DNA from: Companilactobacillus insicii
GTDB taxonomy: Bacteria; Bacillota; Bacilli; Lactobacillales; Lactobacillaceae
Assembly (NCBI RefSeq): GCF_003946015.1
Contig: NZ_RHNU01000005.1
Span: 1-64,000 of the forward strand
Direction of reading: 5' to 3'
Length of the DNA stretch: 64,000 nt
A program made the translations under genes and the position numbers. Numbering within the stretch: the stretch's first letter is position 1; every line of letters starts with the position of its first letter. Below the pieces are notes generated by a model. That model saw only the letters and a list, made by a program, of their open reading frames with translations, was not told where the DNA came from and made no database searches. Below, piece after piece: positions 1 to 7,606 of this stretch.

Positions 1-135
1 AAAACATCCTCTCGCTCTGTTTATTTTGGTTGGTAGCCGATAAACAGTATACCGAAAGGGTGTTTTTTTAGCTAAAGACTTTACTAACCCCCACAAGTAA
101 AACTTGTGGTTTATTTATCACAATAATGTAATAGT
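1..135. other. Left-edge intergenic stretch
   Basis: I find no supportable gene here. A short hairpin (CCACAAG, loop TAAAA, CTTGTGG) at about 91-109 is followed on the plus strand by TTTATTT. It may be a weak terminator of a gene lying off the left edge. Confidence 0.3.
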
Positions 136-167
136 AAAAGCCATCAGACGGCTGTCTGATGGCTTTT
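136..167 (-). terminator. Terminator after the ytxH-like gene
   Basis: A 14-bp perfect inverted repeat (AAAAGCCATCAGAC / GTCTGATGGCTTTT) with a 4-base loop lies just past the stop of the YtxH-like gene. The minus-strand transcript continues TTTTACTATT, a modest U-tract. It probably ends the DUF948-YtxH operon. Confidence 0.7.
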
Positions 168-171
168 ATTA

Positions 172-504
172 TTACTCATCTGAATCATTATCATCAGTTT
201 TTGATTTAGTCGAATTTGTTTCCAAATCACCTTCGTCAAAAACGATGTCCGAAGAATCTTCATCTTCACGAATTTTATCTGCTGTGGCAAGCATCTGATC
301 TTTTAGTGCATCTGTCTTTTCGGTAAAGTTATTCACCAAATCATTATTACCGGCAAAACCAACACCGCCATTATTAAAATCACCGCGAATGGTTTTAATA
401 TTCTCCAATACAGCCTGTCCAGATTCACTAGTTAAGTATTTCGAGGCTGCATAACCTGCGGCACTACCCAAAACTATTCCAAGTAAAAATTGATGATTTT
501 TCAT
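172..504 (-). CDS. YtxH domain-containing membrane protein
   Basis: This is a 110-residue small membrane protein of the YtxH (general-stress/Gvp-like) type. Residues about 6-24 form one hydrophobic helix rich in Gly and Ala (LLGIVLGSAAGYAAS), the family signature. The rest is a hydrophilic, probably helical cytoplasmic tail that becomes strongly acidic, with many D, E and S residues in the last 35. It starts two bases after the stop of the DUF948 gene at 507-914, so the two are co-transcribed, as is common in Firmicutes. The biochemical function is unknown; a role at the cell envelope is inferred from the family only. Confidence 0.8.
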   Translation of the reverse strand: MKNHQFLLGIVLGSAAGYAASKYLTSESGQAVLENIKTIRGDFNNGGVGFAGNNDLVNNFTEKTDALKDQMLATADKIREDEDSSDIVFDEGDLETNSTKSKTDDNDSDE

Positions 505-506
505 AG

Positions 507-914
507 TTATCTCTTCTTTCTTGGCATAAACTTGGCAATCGTTTTAACAAGTGTTGCTGCATTACCGACTGTCATAATATTTTGTAATCCAAATCCTGAA
601 CTTGGCTTCTCAGCAGTAGCATTTGCTGATTTTTTACCCAAATTCTCAACTGTATCAAATAATGGATTCAACTTGCCAGATTTACTGTTAACATCGTCCA
701 TCAAAGTATTAGTTTTATCAACCAATTGATTAGTTTGTTGCATGATATCATCAGTATTCTTTGAAAGCACCGCAACCATCTTAGTTGTTTCCTTAACTGT
801 ATCTTGTAACTCATTCAATAGCTTTGCTGTTGAAATAAGTGTTTTAGCTAAATACAATACCAAAACTACAAAAGCCAAAGCAGCTATAAGTCCTGCAATT
901 TGTCCCAATGTCAT
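507..914 (-). CDS. DUF948 domain-containing membrane protein
   Basis: This 135-residue protein has one N-terminal transmembrane helix (about residues 5-28), followed by a long amphipathic region (LLNELQDTVKETTKM onward) likely to be coiled coil, and a basic C-terminus ending PRKKR. The layout fits DUF948, a family of uncharacterised membrane proteins that often sit next to YtxH genes, as here. A good AGGAGG-type ribosome site (GGAGGATTAC) precedes the ATG. It is the first gene of a two-gene operon. No enzymatic motif is visible, and the function is unknown. Confidence 0.8.
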   Translation of the reverse strand: MTLGQIAGLIAALAFVVLVLYLAKTLISTAKLLNELQDTVKETTKMVAVLSKNTDDIMQQTNQLVDKTNTLMDDVNSKSGKLNPLFDTVENLGKKSANATAEKPSSGFGLQNIMTVGNAATLVKTIAKFMPRKKR

Positions 915-989
915 AATGTAATCCTCCTGTATACGCTCTCTATGATCTCGTACTTTATACTAGCATTATAACAATTTTACGGCAATTAA

Positions 990-1589
990 TTACCAATTAA
1001 TCCAATTTTGCCATTCATTCTCGAGCTTTCTAATAGCACGTCCTCGGTGACTGATTTGATTCTTTTCGTCCATTGAAATTTGTCCCATAGTTTTTTTCAT
1101 CTCTGGTAAATAAAACAATGGATCATAACCAAATCCATCATCACCTTCTGGTAAAGTTGCAATGAGGCCTTTAACCTCACCTTCAACGACCAAATCTTCA
1201 TCATTCTTTGGATTAGAAAAAACTAGAGTAGTTACAAACCTTGCGGTTCTTTTTTCTAAGGGAATGCCACCTAATTCTGACAATAGTTTTGCATTATTTG
1301 CTGCATCATTGTGGTCTCCAGCATAGCGGGCCGAATATATACCTGGTTGGCCAAACAGTGCATCCACTTCCAACCCAGAATCATCTGCAATTGTAGGTAA
1401 ATTAAATTTTTCCATAACGGCATGTGCCTTTAGTTTGGCATTCTCTTCAAAAGTTGAGCCAGTTTCTCTGACATCTGGAAAATCAGGAAAATCCAACAAA
1501 GTTTTTAATTCAAATTCAGATTCATCAAATATCTTTTTAAATTCTTTTGCTTTATTAGGATTCTTTGTAGCAATGATTATTTCTTTCAT
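990..1589 (-). CDS. rdgB: XTP/dITP diphosphatase (HAM1/RdgB family)
   Basis: This house-cleaning nucleotide pyrophosphatase hydrolyses non-canonical purine triphosphates (XTP, dITP, ITP) to monophosphates and so keeps them out of DNA and RNA. At 199 residues it has the usual family length. Visible signatures are the N-terminal ATKNPNKAKEF (substrate loop), FEENAKLKA, the acidic DDSGLEVDAL, PGIYSARYAG, and the C-terminal GFGYDPLFY and SHRGRA. Its ATG overlaps the murI stop by four bases (ATGA), so it is translationally coupled to murI. This murI-rdgB pairing is common in Firmicutes. Confidence 0.95.
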   Translation of the reverse strand: MKEIIIATKNPNKAKEFKKIFDESEFELKTLLDFPDFPDVRETGSTFEENAKLKAHAVMEKFNLPTIADDSGLEVDALFGQPGIYSARYAGDHNDAANNAKLLSELGGIPLEKRTARFVTTLVFSNPKNDEDLVVEGEVKGLIATLPEGDDGFGYDPLFYLPEMKKTMGQISMDEKNQISHRGRAIRKLENEWQNWINW

Positions 1590-2398
1590 TTATTATCTCC
1601 CAAATTAACTAAACTTATTTCATCAACGGGTATATTCAACCAATCTTTGGCCAGTCGTTTAAATTCCTTGATCCCACCAGTAGCATGTAATTTGATACTG
1701 CCATTTTTATTATTATCAGTTAATAAATAATTAGCTTCCAAATAATCTTTCACATAAGATACAGTTTCAACACCTGAATCAACGAGATTGATTTTGTTTC
1801 CCAATACTTCGCGGATCTGAGGTTTCAACATTGGAAAATGTGTACATCCCAACACTAGAGTATCGTACTTTGGATCTTTGTAGGGTGCCAAAGTCTCGGC
1901 AATATTTTTTTTGGCATCATCTGAATCTGCTTCATCATTTTCTACAAAAGAAACAAATTTTTGTGCGGCAATGCCTAAAACTTTAATCTCCGGATCATTA
2001 GCTTCAATTGCCTTACTGTAACTTTTAGAATTAATAGTAGCCTCTGTGCCAATAACTCCTACATACTTCGTTTTCGTACTCAAACTGGCTGCAACAGCAC
2101 CCGGTTGAATTACACCAAACATAGGAATGGAGAATTCATTTTTTAATGTCGGCAATGCATTAGCTGTTGCTGTATTACAAGCATAAATGATAACTTTAAC
2201 ATCTTGCGAAATAAGATATTTTACCAATTCACGTGTATATTCAGTAATTTGTTCTTTAGTTTTAACGCCATAAGGCATTCTAGCTTCATCGCCAATGAAC
2301 ACAATATCTTCATTGGGCATTTGTTTGATGACTTCTTTAGTGACCGTTAGACCACCTAATCCTGAGTCTAATAAGCCGATTGGTCTTTTATCACTCAT
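1586..2398 (-). CDS. murI: Glutamate racemase
   Basis: This enzyme converts L-glutamate to D-glutamate for peptidoglycan stem peptides without a cofactor, using two catalytic cysteines. The 270-residue protein starts with the family motif IGLLDSGLGGLTV. The first catalytic Cys lies in ACNTATANALP (about residue 74) and the second in VLGCTHFPML (about residue 185). GVIQPGAVAA is also typical. A GAGGG ribosome site precedes the ATG. The gene is first in a two-gene operon with rdgB. Confidence 0.96.
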   Translation of the reverse strand: MSDKRPIGLLDSGLGGLTVTKEVIKQMPNEDIVFIGDEARMPYGVKTKEQITEYTRELVKYLISQDVKVIIYACNTATANALPTLKNEFSIPMFGVIQPGAVAASLSTKTKYVGVIGTEATINSKSYSKAIEANDPEIKVLGIAAQKFVSFVENDEADSDDAKKNIAETLAPYKDPKYDTLVLGCTHFPMLKPQIREVLGNKINLVDSGVETVSYVKDYLEANYLLTDNNKNGSIKLHATGGIKEFKRLAKDWLNIPVDEISLVNLGDNK

Positions 2399-2523
2399 AA
2401 TGCACCCTCTAATTTTTTTATTTCTTAATTTAATTAAAATTCTTATGCTTGGTGTTATACAATAGCTTAAAAACCTAATAGTCTAATGATATAATAAATT
2501 GTCTAGAAAAAGGAGTAAAAATA

Positions 2524-3021
2524 ATGGCCGCAAAAACTAAGAATGCTTCAAAAAATAATGAAGAAGAGTTAACTGACATCCCTGACGTTTTGAAACCTGG
2601 AAAAAATGGTGAGAATGCAGATGAGTTAACTGAAAGTTATTTTGCCGTTTCAGTACTCCGCGATTTCGTTCTCCCTGATCTGTTGGACAAAGACACTGTG
2701 GAACTACTTTACTGGGCTGGAAAAAATCTAAGTAGACAATTAATTCTTGATATGACAAGCCTACCTGAATTATTCTCAAAAGCTGGTTTGGGAAAATTGG
2801 AAATTACTAAGCAAACTAAAAACAGTTACCAATATACTTTGACTGGTCCTGAAGTAGAACAACGTTTTAATCTTAACAATGACAATCCAGAATTCTCACT
2901 CGAAACCGGAATAATTACTGAAACTGTCGAAAAGACTATTGAGGCTTTCTGTTTGGGAACATATACCGTTAACAGCAAAGCAAAAAGTGTTTCAATTAAG
3001 GTTCAAATTGATCGAAACTAA
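2524..3021 (+). CDS. YslB family protein (DUF2507)
   Basis: This 165-residue soluble protein begins with a charged N-terminus and continues with the DUF2507 core (VLRDFVLPDLL, ELLYWAGKNLSRQ). The family belongs to the V4R/heme-NO-binding-like fold group, but no function is established. It is a single plus-strand gene divergent from murI. A TATAAT-like -10 lies near 2488-2493, and AAAGGAG precedes the ATG. A strong bidirectional hairpin separates it from convergent trxA. Confidence 0.8.
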   Translation: MAAKTKNASKNNEEELTDIPDVLKPGKNGENADELTESYFAVSVLRDFVLPDLLDKDTVELLYWAGKNLSRQLILDMTSLPELFSKAGLGKLEITKQTKNSYQYTLTGPEVEQRFNLNNDNPEFSLETGIITETVEKTIEAFCLGTYTVNSKAKSVSIKVQIDRN

Positions 3022-3031
3022 AGTTTACAAC

Positions 3032-3072
3032 AAAAAAGATGCTTAGGCAAAACCGCCTAAGCATCTTTTTTT
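3032..3072. terminator. Bidirectional terminator between yslB and trxA
   Basis: GATGCTTAGGC / GCCTAAGCATC form an 11-bp perfect stem, with six A on one side and seven T on the other. It can stop transcription from both convergent genes. Confidence 0.9.
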
Positions 3073-3095
3073 ATGCAACTTATTTAACTAAAAAT

Positions 3096-3407
3096 TTAAT
3101 CTGTATAACCATCAAGAATTTTAGCTAATTGAGCTTTGCTATGGAATCCAGTTAACTTCTCAACAACTTCGCCATCTTTTTTGATAACTAATGTTGGAAT
3201 AGCCATAATTCCGAATGATTCTGGTGTCTTTGGATTAGCATCAACATCCATCTTTGTAAACTTAACAGCGTCATTTTCTTCTGACAATTGTTCAATTACT
3301 GGAGATTGCATACGACAAGGACCACACCAAGTTGCCCAAAAGTCTGTAATTACAACGCCATCTTTTGTTTCTTCCTCAAAATCCTTATCTGTTAGTTCAT
3401 CAACCAT
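3096..3407 (-). CDS. trxA: Thioredoxin
   Basis: This small dithiol oxidoreductase keeps cytoplasmic protein cysteines reduced and supplies electrons to ribonucleotide reductase and others. The thioredoxin fold is complete in about 103 residues. The redox motif WCGPC lies in FWATWCGPCRMQSP, followed by the cis-proline region (AIPTLVIKKDGE). I chose the ATG at 3407 (MVDELTD) because GAGGAG sits seven bases upstream. An upstream in-frame ATG would add 16 unrelated residues. It lies downstream of mutS2, as in many lactobacilli. Confidence 0.95.
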   Translation of the reverse strand: MVDELTDKDFEEETKDGVVITDFWATWCGPCRMQSPVIEQLSEENDAVKFTKMDVDANPKTPESFGIMAIPTLVIKKDGEVVEKLTGFHSKAQLAKILDGYTD

Positions 3408-3484
3408 AAAATCACTCCTCTTTATACTCTGTCCATAAAATATTAACACTTCCATACATTACAAGGAAATATTTTGTATTGAGA

Positions 3485-5839
3485 TTACAAATCAACGATT
3501 GTGGCACCTGAACCACCAGAACTAGCCGGAGCATATCCAAATGATTTAACTCGTGGGTTTCGTTGCAAATATTTTGTAACACCTTTTCTGATAACGCCGG
3601 TACCAAATCCATGAACGATTGTAACTTGATTATAACCAGCTAGTAAAGCCGAATCAATATACTGATCTAATTCTGTCATTGCTTCTTCATATCTCTTACC
3701 ACGAAGATCCAACTTGCTGGATAATCCCGAACTTTTAGTTCTCTTAACCATTGTTGGTTTCTTTTCAGATTCCTCAGGATTAGCATCTGTCTTTTCAAGA
3801 TCATCACCAGAAAACTTCATCTTTAAAATACCAAGTTGAACTTCATATTGATCATTCTTGTCTTTTCTAACAATCGTACCAATTTGACCATATGTAAGTG
3901 CCTTGACCTCATCACCAACTTTAAGAGCTTGCTTACGCTTATTACGTCTAAGAACTTTATTCTTCTTCACTGCTTCATCTTGATGAAGATTCTTAAGTCC
4001 AGTTTTAGCTGAAATAATTTGGTCTTCTTTAACTGTCACTCCAGCTTGCTCCAGTTTACGAAGGCGGTCAATAATCTTGTCGGATTCCTTACGAGATTTA
4101 GATACAATCTGATTTGCTCTAACTTTAGCAGCTTGAAGCTCTGATTCCTTAGAGTTGTCTAACTCAAGACGCTTCTGCTCATAATCTTCTTCAATTTGCT
4201 TATTGTGAGTTAATTGTGAATTCAAATCTTCATTTTTCTTTTCGAACTCTTTACGACGATTTTCGAGATCCTTAATCATATTATTAAGATCCTGACTTTC
4301 ACCACTCATCAAGCTTTGCCCACGATTGACAACATCCTTATTCATTCCCAATCTGGCAGCAATATTAAACGCATTACTTGAACCGGGAATACCAATCATT
4401 AAGCGATAAGTTGGCTTCAATGATTTCTCATCAAATTCCATACTTGCATTGATTGTCTCAGTCGTATTGTATGCATATACTTTCAATTCAGGATAATGAG
4501 TCGTTGCCATAATTACACAATGCGATTTAGACAATTTTTCCAAAATAGCAATTGCTATTGCTGCACCTTCTTGAGGATCAGTACCAGCACCTAACTCATC
4601 AATCAATACCAAACTACGTTCTGACACCTTATGCATAATATTAATAATGTTATCCATATGAGATGAGAATGTACTTAAATTCTGCTCAATAGATTGTTCA
4701 TCACCAATATCAACAAATATCTCATCAAATACGGCAATCTGACTTTCCTCATGTGCAGGGATAAATAATCCCGCTTGAGCCATTGCTTGAATCAATCCTA
4801 AGGTCTTCATAGTAATAGTTTTACCACCAGTATTTGGACCAGTAATAAGCATGGTTTTGTAATCATCACCAATTATAATATCATTGGCAATAACACGATC
4901 AGGATCAATCAGTGGATGCTTTGCCTCTTTCAAATCAACTACATGATTCTCAGAAATAAGTGGTTCAGTACCCTTAATTTGATTTGCATATTTAGCTTTA
5001 GCATTAATTAAATCAAATTCTCCAAGAACCTCATTATTTTTAACAATATTATCTATCTCGGGACGTACTAGATCTGATAACTGGTTCAAAACACGAATCT
5101 CTTCGAGTTTTTCAGAAGTTTGTGCATCGTGTAAACGATTATTAAGCCCTACAATAGCTTCTGGTTCAATATAAAGAGTTTGTCCACTGGCACTTTGGTC
5201 GTGCACTACACCGCCAAATTTAGAACGATACTCAGTTTTTACAGGAACAACAAACCTATCATCACGCAATGTGACAATTGACTCGGTTAGATACTTAGTT
5301 CCTTTACCACGAGTATATCGTTCCATGGAACTTCTAATTTCATCATTTAATCGACTTATTTGTTCACGAATATACTTCAAGTCATCAGAAGCTGTATCTA
5401 ATACTCGACCAGTATCATCAACTGATTTAGTAATTCTAGCCGTTAAACTTGGATTATCAATTAACTTTTCATTTAGATCATATAGTTGACGAAGATCAAC
5501 TTCATCATCTTTTAATTTTTCAAAGAACTCTTTTAACTCACCAGTATTCTTTAGTACTTCACCAATTGAAGCTAATTCAGTTCCATTTAAATTACCATCT
5601 TTTTTTAGCCTATTTGCTTGATCATGCAAATCAGCTAATTTTCTAACTGGAATCTCACCCTTTAACCGAACAATATCCATCCCATCTTTTGTTTGATCAA
5701 TCAAACGCTGTACGATTGACTCGACAGACATGGGCATAAGTTTTTTTAGAAGAGTATTCCCACGTGATGTAATTAGAAATCTGCCAATTTCAGCTTTGAT
5801 TTTGTCAAATTCTAATACATTTAATGCTTTATTATTCAT
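3485..5839 (-). CDS. mutS2: Endonuclease MutS2
   Basis: This 784-residue MutS homologue lacks the mismatch-recognition domain. MutS2 proteins suppress recombination and, in Bacillus, also act on collided ribosomes. Visible parts are the N-terminal clamp/lever region, the Walker A GPNTGGKT (about residue 335), the signature/Walker B DELGAGTDPQEG (about 414), a long charged coiled coil (about 520-610), and a C-terminal Smr nuclease domain (LDLRGKRYEEA and HGFGTG, about 710-784). The stop is followed within about 80 bases by trxA. A terminator-like hairpin separates it from the upstream cvpA. Confidence 0.96.
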   Translation of the reverse strand: MNNKALNVLEFDKIKAEIGRFLITSRGNTLLKKLMPMSVESIVQRLIDQTKDGMDIVRLKGEIPVRKLADLHDQANRLKKDGNLNGTELASIGEVLKNTGELKEFFEKLKDDEVDLRQLYDLNEKLIDNPSLTARITKSVDDTGRVLDTASDDLKYIREQISRLNDEIRSSMERYTRGKGTKYLTESIVTLRDDRFVVPVKTEYRSKFGGVVHDQSASGQTLYIEPEAIVGLNNRLHDAQTSEKLEEIRVLNQLSDLVRPEIDNIVKNNEVLGEFDLINAKAKYANQIKGTEPLISENHVVDLKEAKHPLIDPDRVIANDIIIGDDYKTMLITGPNTGGKTITMKTLGLIQAMAQAGLFIPAHEESQIAVFDEIFVDIGDEQSIEQNLSTFSSHMDNIINIMHKVSERSLVLIDELGAGTDPQEGAAIAIAILEKLSKSHCVIMATTHYPELKVYAYNTTETINASMEFDEKSLKPTYRLMIGIPGSSNAFNIAARLGMNKDVVNRGQSLMSGESQDLNNMIKDLENRRKEFEKKNEDLNSQLTHNKQIEEDYEQKRLELDNSKESELQAAKVRANQIVSKSRKESDKIIDRLRKLEQAGVTVKEDQIISAKTGLKNLHQDEAVKKNKVLRRNKRKQALKVGDEVKALTYGQIGTIVRKDKNDQYEVQLGILKMKFSGDDLEKTDANPEESEKKPTMVKRTKSSGLSSKLDLRGKRYEEAMTELDQYIDSALLAGYNQVTIVHGFGTGVIRKGVTKYLQRNPRVKSFGYAPASSGGSGATIVDL

Positions 5840-5860
5840 ATCTACTCCCTTATACGTATA

Positions 5861-5895
5861 AAAGAAGGCTGAAACAAATTAAATTGTTTCAGCCC
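5861..5895 (-). terminator. Terminator between cvpA and mutS2
   Basis: GGCTGAAACA / TGTTTCAGCC is a 10-bp stem with an 8-base loop, followed on the minus strand by TTCTTTT. It lies just after the cvpA stop and immediately upstream of mutS2, so mutS2 may depend on read-through or on its own promoter. Confidence 0.8.
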
Positions 5896-5907
5896 AATTA
5901 TTAATTT

Positions 5908-6441
5908 TTATATCCATAATTCAGTCAACATTGCAGTTAAGACCGGTGTACTTCGAATCATTGTTGAAGCTACAAATGAGTGTTGTAAAGCATTCTGGAT
6001 TCCGCTTACTGGAATCATCGCAAACATTAAAAGAATCATAAATACTGCCACATAAGTGACAAGTAACCCTAAGATTCCTCCACTCAATAGATTAACATCA
6101 TTAAACATTGGATAATAAGTTAGACGTTTAAAATAAAGTCCAGCAAATCTTACAATTATCCATCCAATAAAACACACGAAGATAAAAGCAAAGGCACGAT
6201 AAAATGCATCATCCAATTCCATTCCTACTTTAGTTGAGAAGAAAGCAAACTCACTTCCCAAACTAGCAGAAGGATAAGGAACAATCATCTCAAATTTTGG
6301 TCCTAATGCTTTGAAGGACAACAAAGCGATTCCAAAGAAAATCGCATATCCAACTGTAAAAAATGCTTGCATAGCTAGTCCACGTCGGGCACCAACGTAA
6401 AAACCATAGACTAAAAATAAAATAAGTAACAGACTCAGCAT
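5908..6441 (-). CDS. cvpA: CvpA family membrane protein
   Basis: This 177-residue integral membrane protein has about four hydrophobic helices (around residues 1-18, 27-47, 80-103 and 120-145). The early motif VGARRGLAMQAF resembles the YGxxRG region of CvpA/colicin V production proteins. CvpA proteins are linked to envelope stress and secretion, but the molecular role is unresolved. The position just before mutS2 is the conserved Firmicute arrangement. Confidence 0.85.
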   Translation of the reverse strand: MLSLLLILFLVYGFYVGARRGLAMQAFFTVGYAIFFGIALLSFKALGPKFEMIVPYPSASLGSEFAFFSTKVGMELDDAFYRAFAFIFVCFIGWIIVRFAGLYFKRLTYYPMFNDVNLLSGGILGLLVTYVAVFMILLMFAMIPVSGIQNALQHSFVASTMIRSTPVLTAMLTELWI

Positions 6442-6465
6442 TATATCCCCTTAATAAAAAGTTCC

Positions 6466-6505
6466 AAAAACCATGGATCAATAAATAAATCGATCCATGG
6501 TTTTT
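6466..6505 (-). terminator. Terminator after the DUF1292 gene
   Basis: A 14-bp perfect stem (AAAAACCATGGATC / GATCCATGGTTTTT) lies between the DUF1292 gene and cvpA. Its A/T flanks make it potentially bidirectional, but only minus-strand genes flank it. Confidence 0.85.
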
Positions 6506-6511
6506 ACTAAA

Positions 6512-6820
6512 CTATTGATCTTGACCGTCATCTGACGTGAAAGTATTCAAAACTTCTTGAACCATGTCCCATTCTTCTGGGTCTTCAATAGGAAGAAGAT
6601 CACCAGCAGTAACATCACCATTTTCATCTGGCTCAAATGAGTAAGCTTGAAGTTCTACTTCATCAGAATCTTCATCTGCTTTAGGATATAGGAAGACATA
6701 AGACTTACCGTAATCCTCTGAATCAAATGTAAAAAGAATCTTATATACTTCTTCATTACCTTGATCGTCACTTAATGTAACTTCATCCAAATCTTTTGGT
6801 GATTCTGGATTTTCATTCAT
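6512..6820 (-). CDS. DUF1292 domain-containing protein (YrzB-like)
   Basis: This small acidic cytoplasmic protein of about 102 residues matches DUF1292 (VTLSDDQGNEEVYKILFTF, YVFLYP). The function is unknown. In Firmicutes it is almost always the third gene after ireB and ruvX, as here. I chose the ATG at 6820 because GAGGTG lies eight bases upstream. The GTG that would lengthen it by three codons is part of that ribosome-binding site. Confidence 0.85.
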   Translation of the reverse strand: MNENPESPKDLDEVTLSDDQGNEEVYKILFTFDSEDYGKSYVFLYPKADEDSDEVELQAYSFEPDENGDVTAGDLLPIEDPEEWDMVQEVLNTFTSDDGQDQ

Positions 6821-6851
6821 AAATATCACCTCAAACAGGTTTATAACCTGA

Positions 6852-7286
6852 CTATTCTTTTGTTAATTTACCTTTTGCATCGAGATAATTTTGTAAAATC
6901 ATCTCTGCAGCAATTTTATCGATAACTTTCTTTCTTTTACTGCGTGAAACATTTGCTTCATCAACTAACATTCTTTCTGCTTGAACAGTTGTTAGTCGCT
7001 CGTCAATAAAATCAATTGGTAAGTTAAATTTATCTACTACCATTTCTCCATATTCACGAGATTTCTCTGCTCTAGGTCCTTCGGTGTTATTCATATTTTT
7101 AGGTAATCCTAAGACAACACCAGTTGCCTGTTTTTCCTTAATGATTTCACCTAGTCTATCCAAACCAAATTCTTCTTTGTCTTCATTGATTCGAATAATT
7201 TCAACACCTTGGGCAGTCCACCCCAGCAAGTCACTTACGGCTACGCCAACGGTTCTGGAGCCAACGTCTAATCCCAATAAACGCAT
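6852..7286 (-). CDS. ruvX: Putative pre-16S rRNA nuclease / Holliday junction resolvase (YqgF/RuvX)
   Basis: This 144-residue RNase H-like protein belongs to the YqgF family, implicated in 16S rRNA 5'-end maturation and named as a Holliday junction resolvase-like enzyme. It shows the N-terminal [16 protein letters not shown] (first acidic residue), [11 protein letters not shown], and [12 protein letters not shown] (second acidic site), followed by a late [13 protein letters not shown] with the third. The ATG shares one base with the ireB stop (TAATG), indicating coupling in the ireB-ruvX-DUF1292 operon. Confidence 0.93.
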   Translation of the reverse strand: MRLLGLDVGSRTVGVAVSDLLGWTAQGVEIIRINEDKEEFGLDRLGEIIKEKQATGVVLGLPKNMNNTEGPRAEKSREYGEMVVDKFNLPIDFIDERLTTVQAERMLVDEANVSRSKRKKVIDKIAAEMILQNYLDAKGKLTKE

Positions 7287-7543
7287 TATTTATCCTGGTT
7301 GAGATAACTCTTAACTAGTTCTTCGATTATCTCATCTCGTTCATGTTTTAAAATCAGGTTTCTAGCGTCATTATGACGTGGAATATAGGCAGGGTCACCA
7401 GACAATAGATATCCAACAATTTGGTTAATTGGATTATATCCCTTTTCTTCTAGTGATTGGTAAACACTTTGCAATGTTTCTTTGACGTCCTTGCCTTTGT
7501 TTTCATTAAAATCAAAACTCATTGTTTTATCAAGTGAACTCAT
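7286..7543 (-). CDS. ireB: IreB family regulatory phosphoprotein
   Basis: This 85-residue DUF965 protein is homologous to Enterococcus IreB, a small substrate of the PASTA kinase IreK that influences cephalosporin tolerance. The sequence contains [11 protein letters not shown], including the N-terminal Thr region phosphorylated in Enterococcus, and the conserved [18 protein letters not shown] and NARNLI-like segments. GGAGG precedes the ATG. It is the first gene of the ireB-ruvX-DUF1292 operon downstream of alaS. Confidence 0.93.
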   Translation of the reverse strand: MSSLDKTMSFDFNENKGKDVKETLQSVYQSLEEKGYNPINQIVGYLLSGDPAYIPRHNDARNLILKHERDEIIEELVKSYLNQDK

Positions 7544-7606
7544 GGCAAACCTCCATATAGCAAAAATTTAAGTGACCAGAAAGATTCATTACAATTATAG
7601 CCCACT

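Noticed and set aside
91-109. Small CCACAAG hairpin near the left edge as a regulatory element
   Set aside because: Too short and without flanking context to say more than a possible weak terminator.
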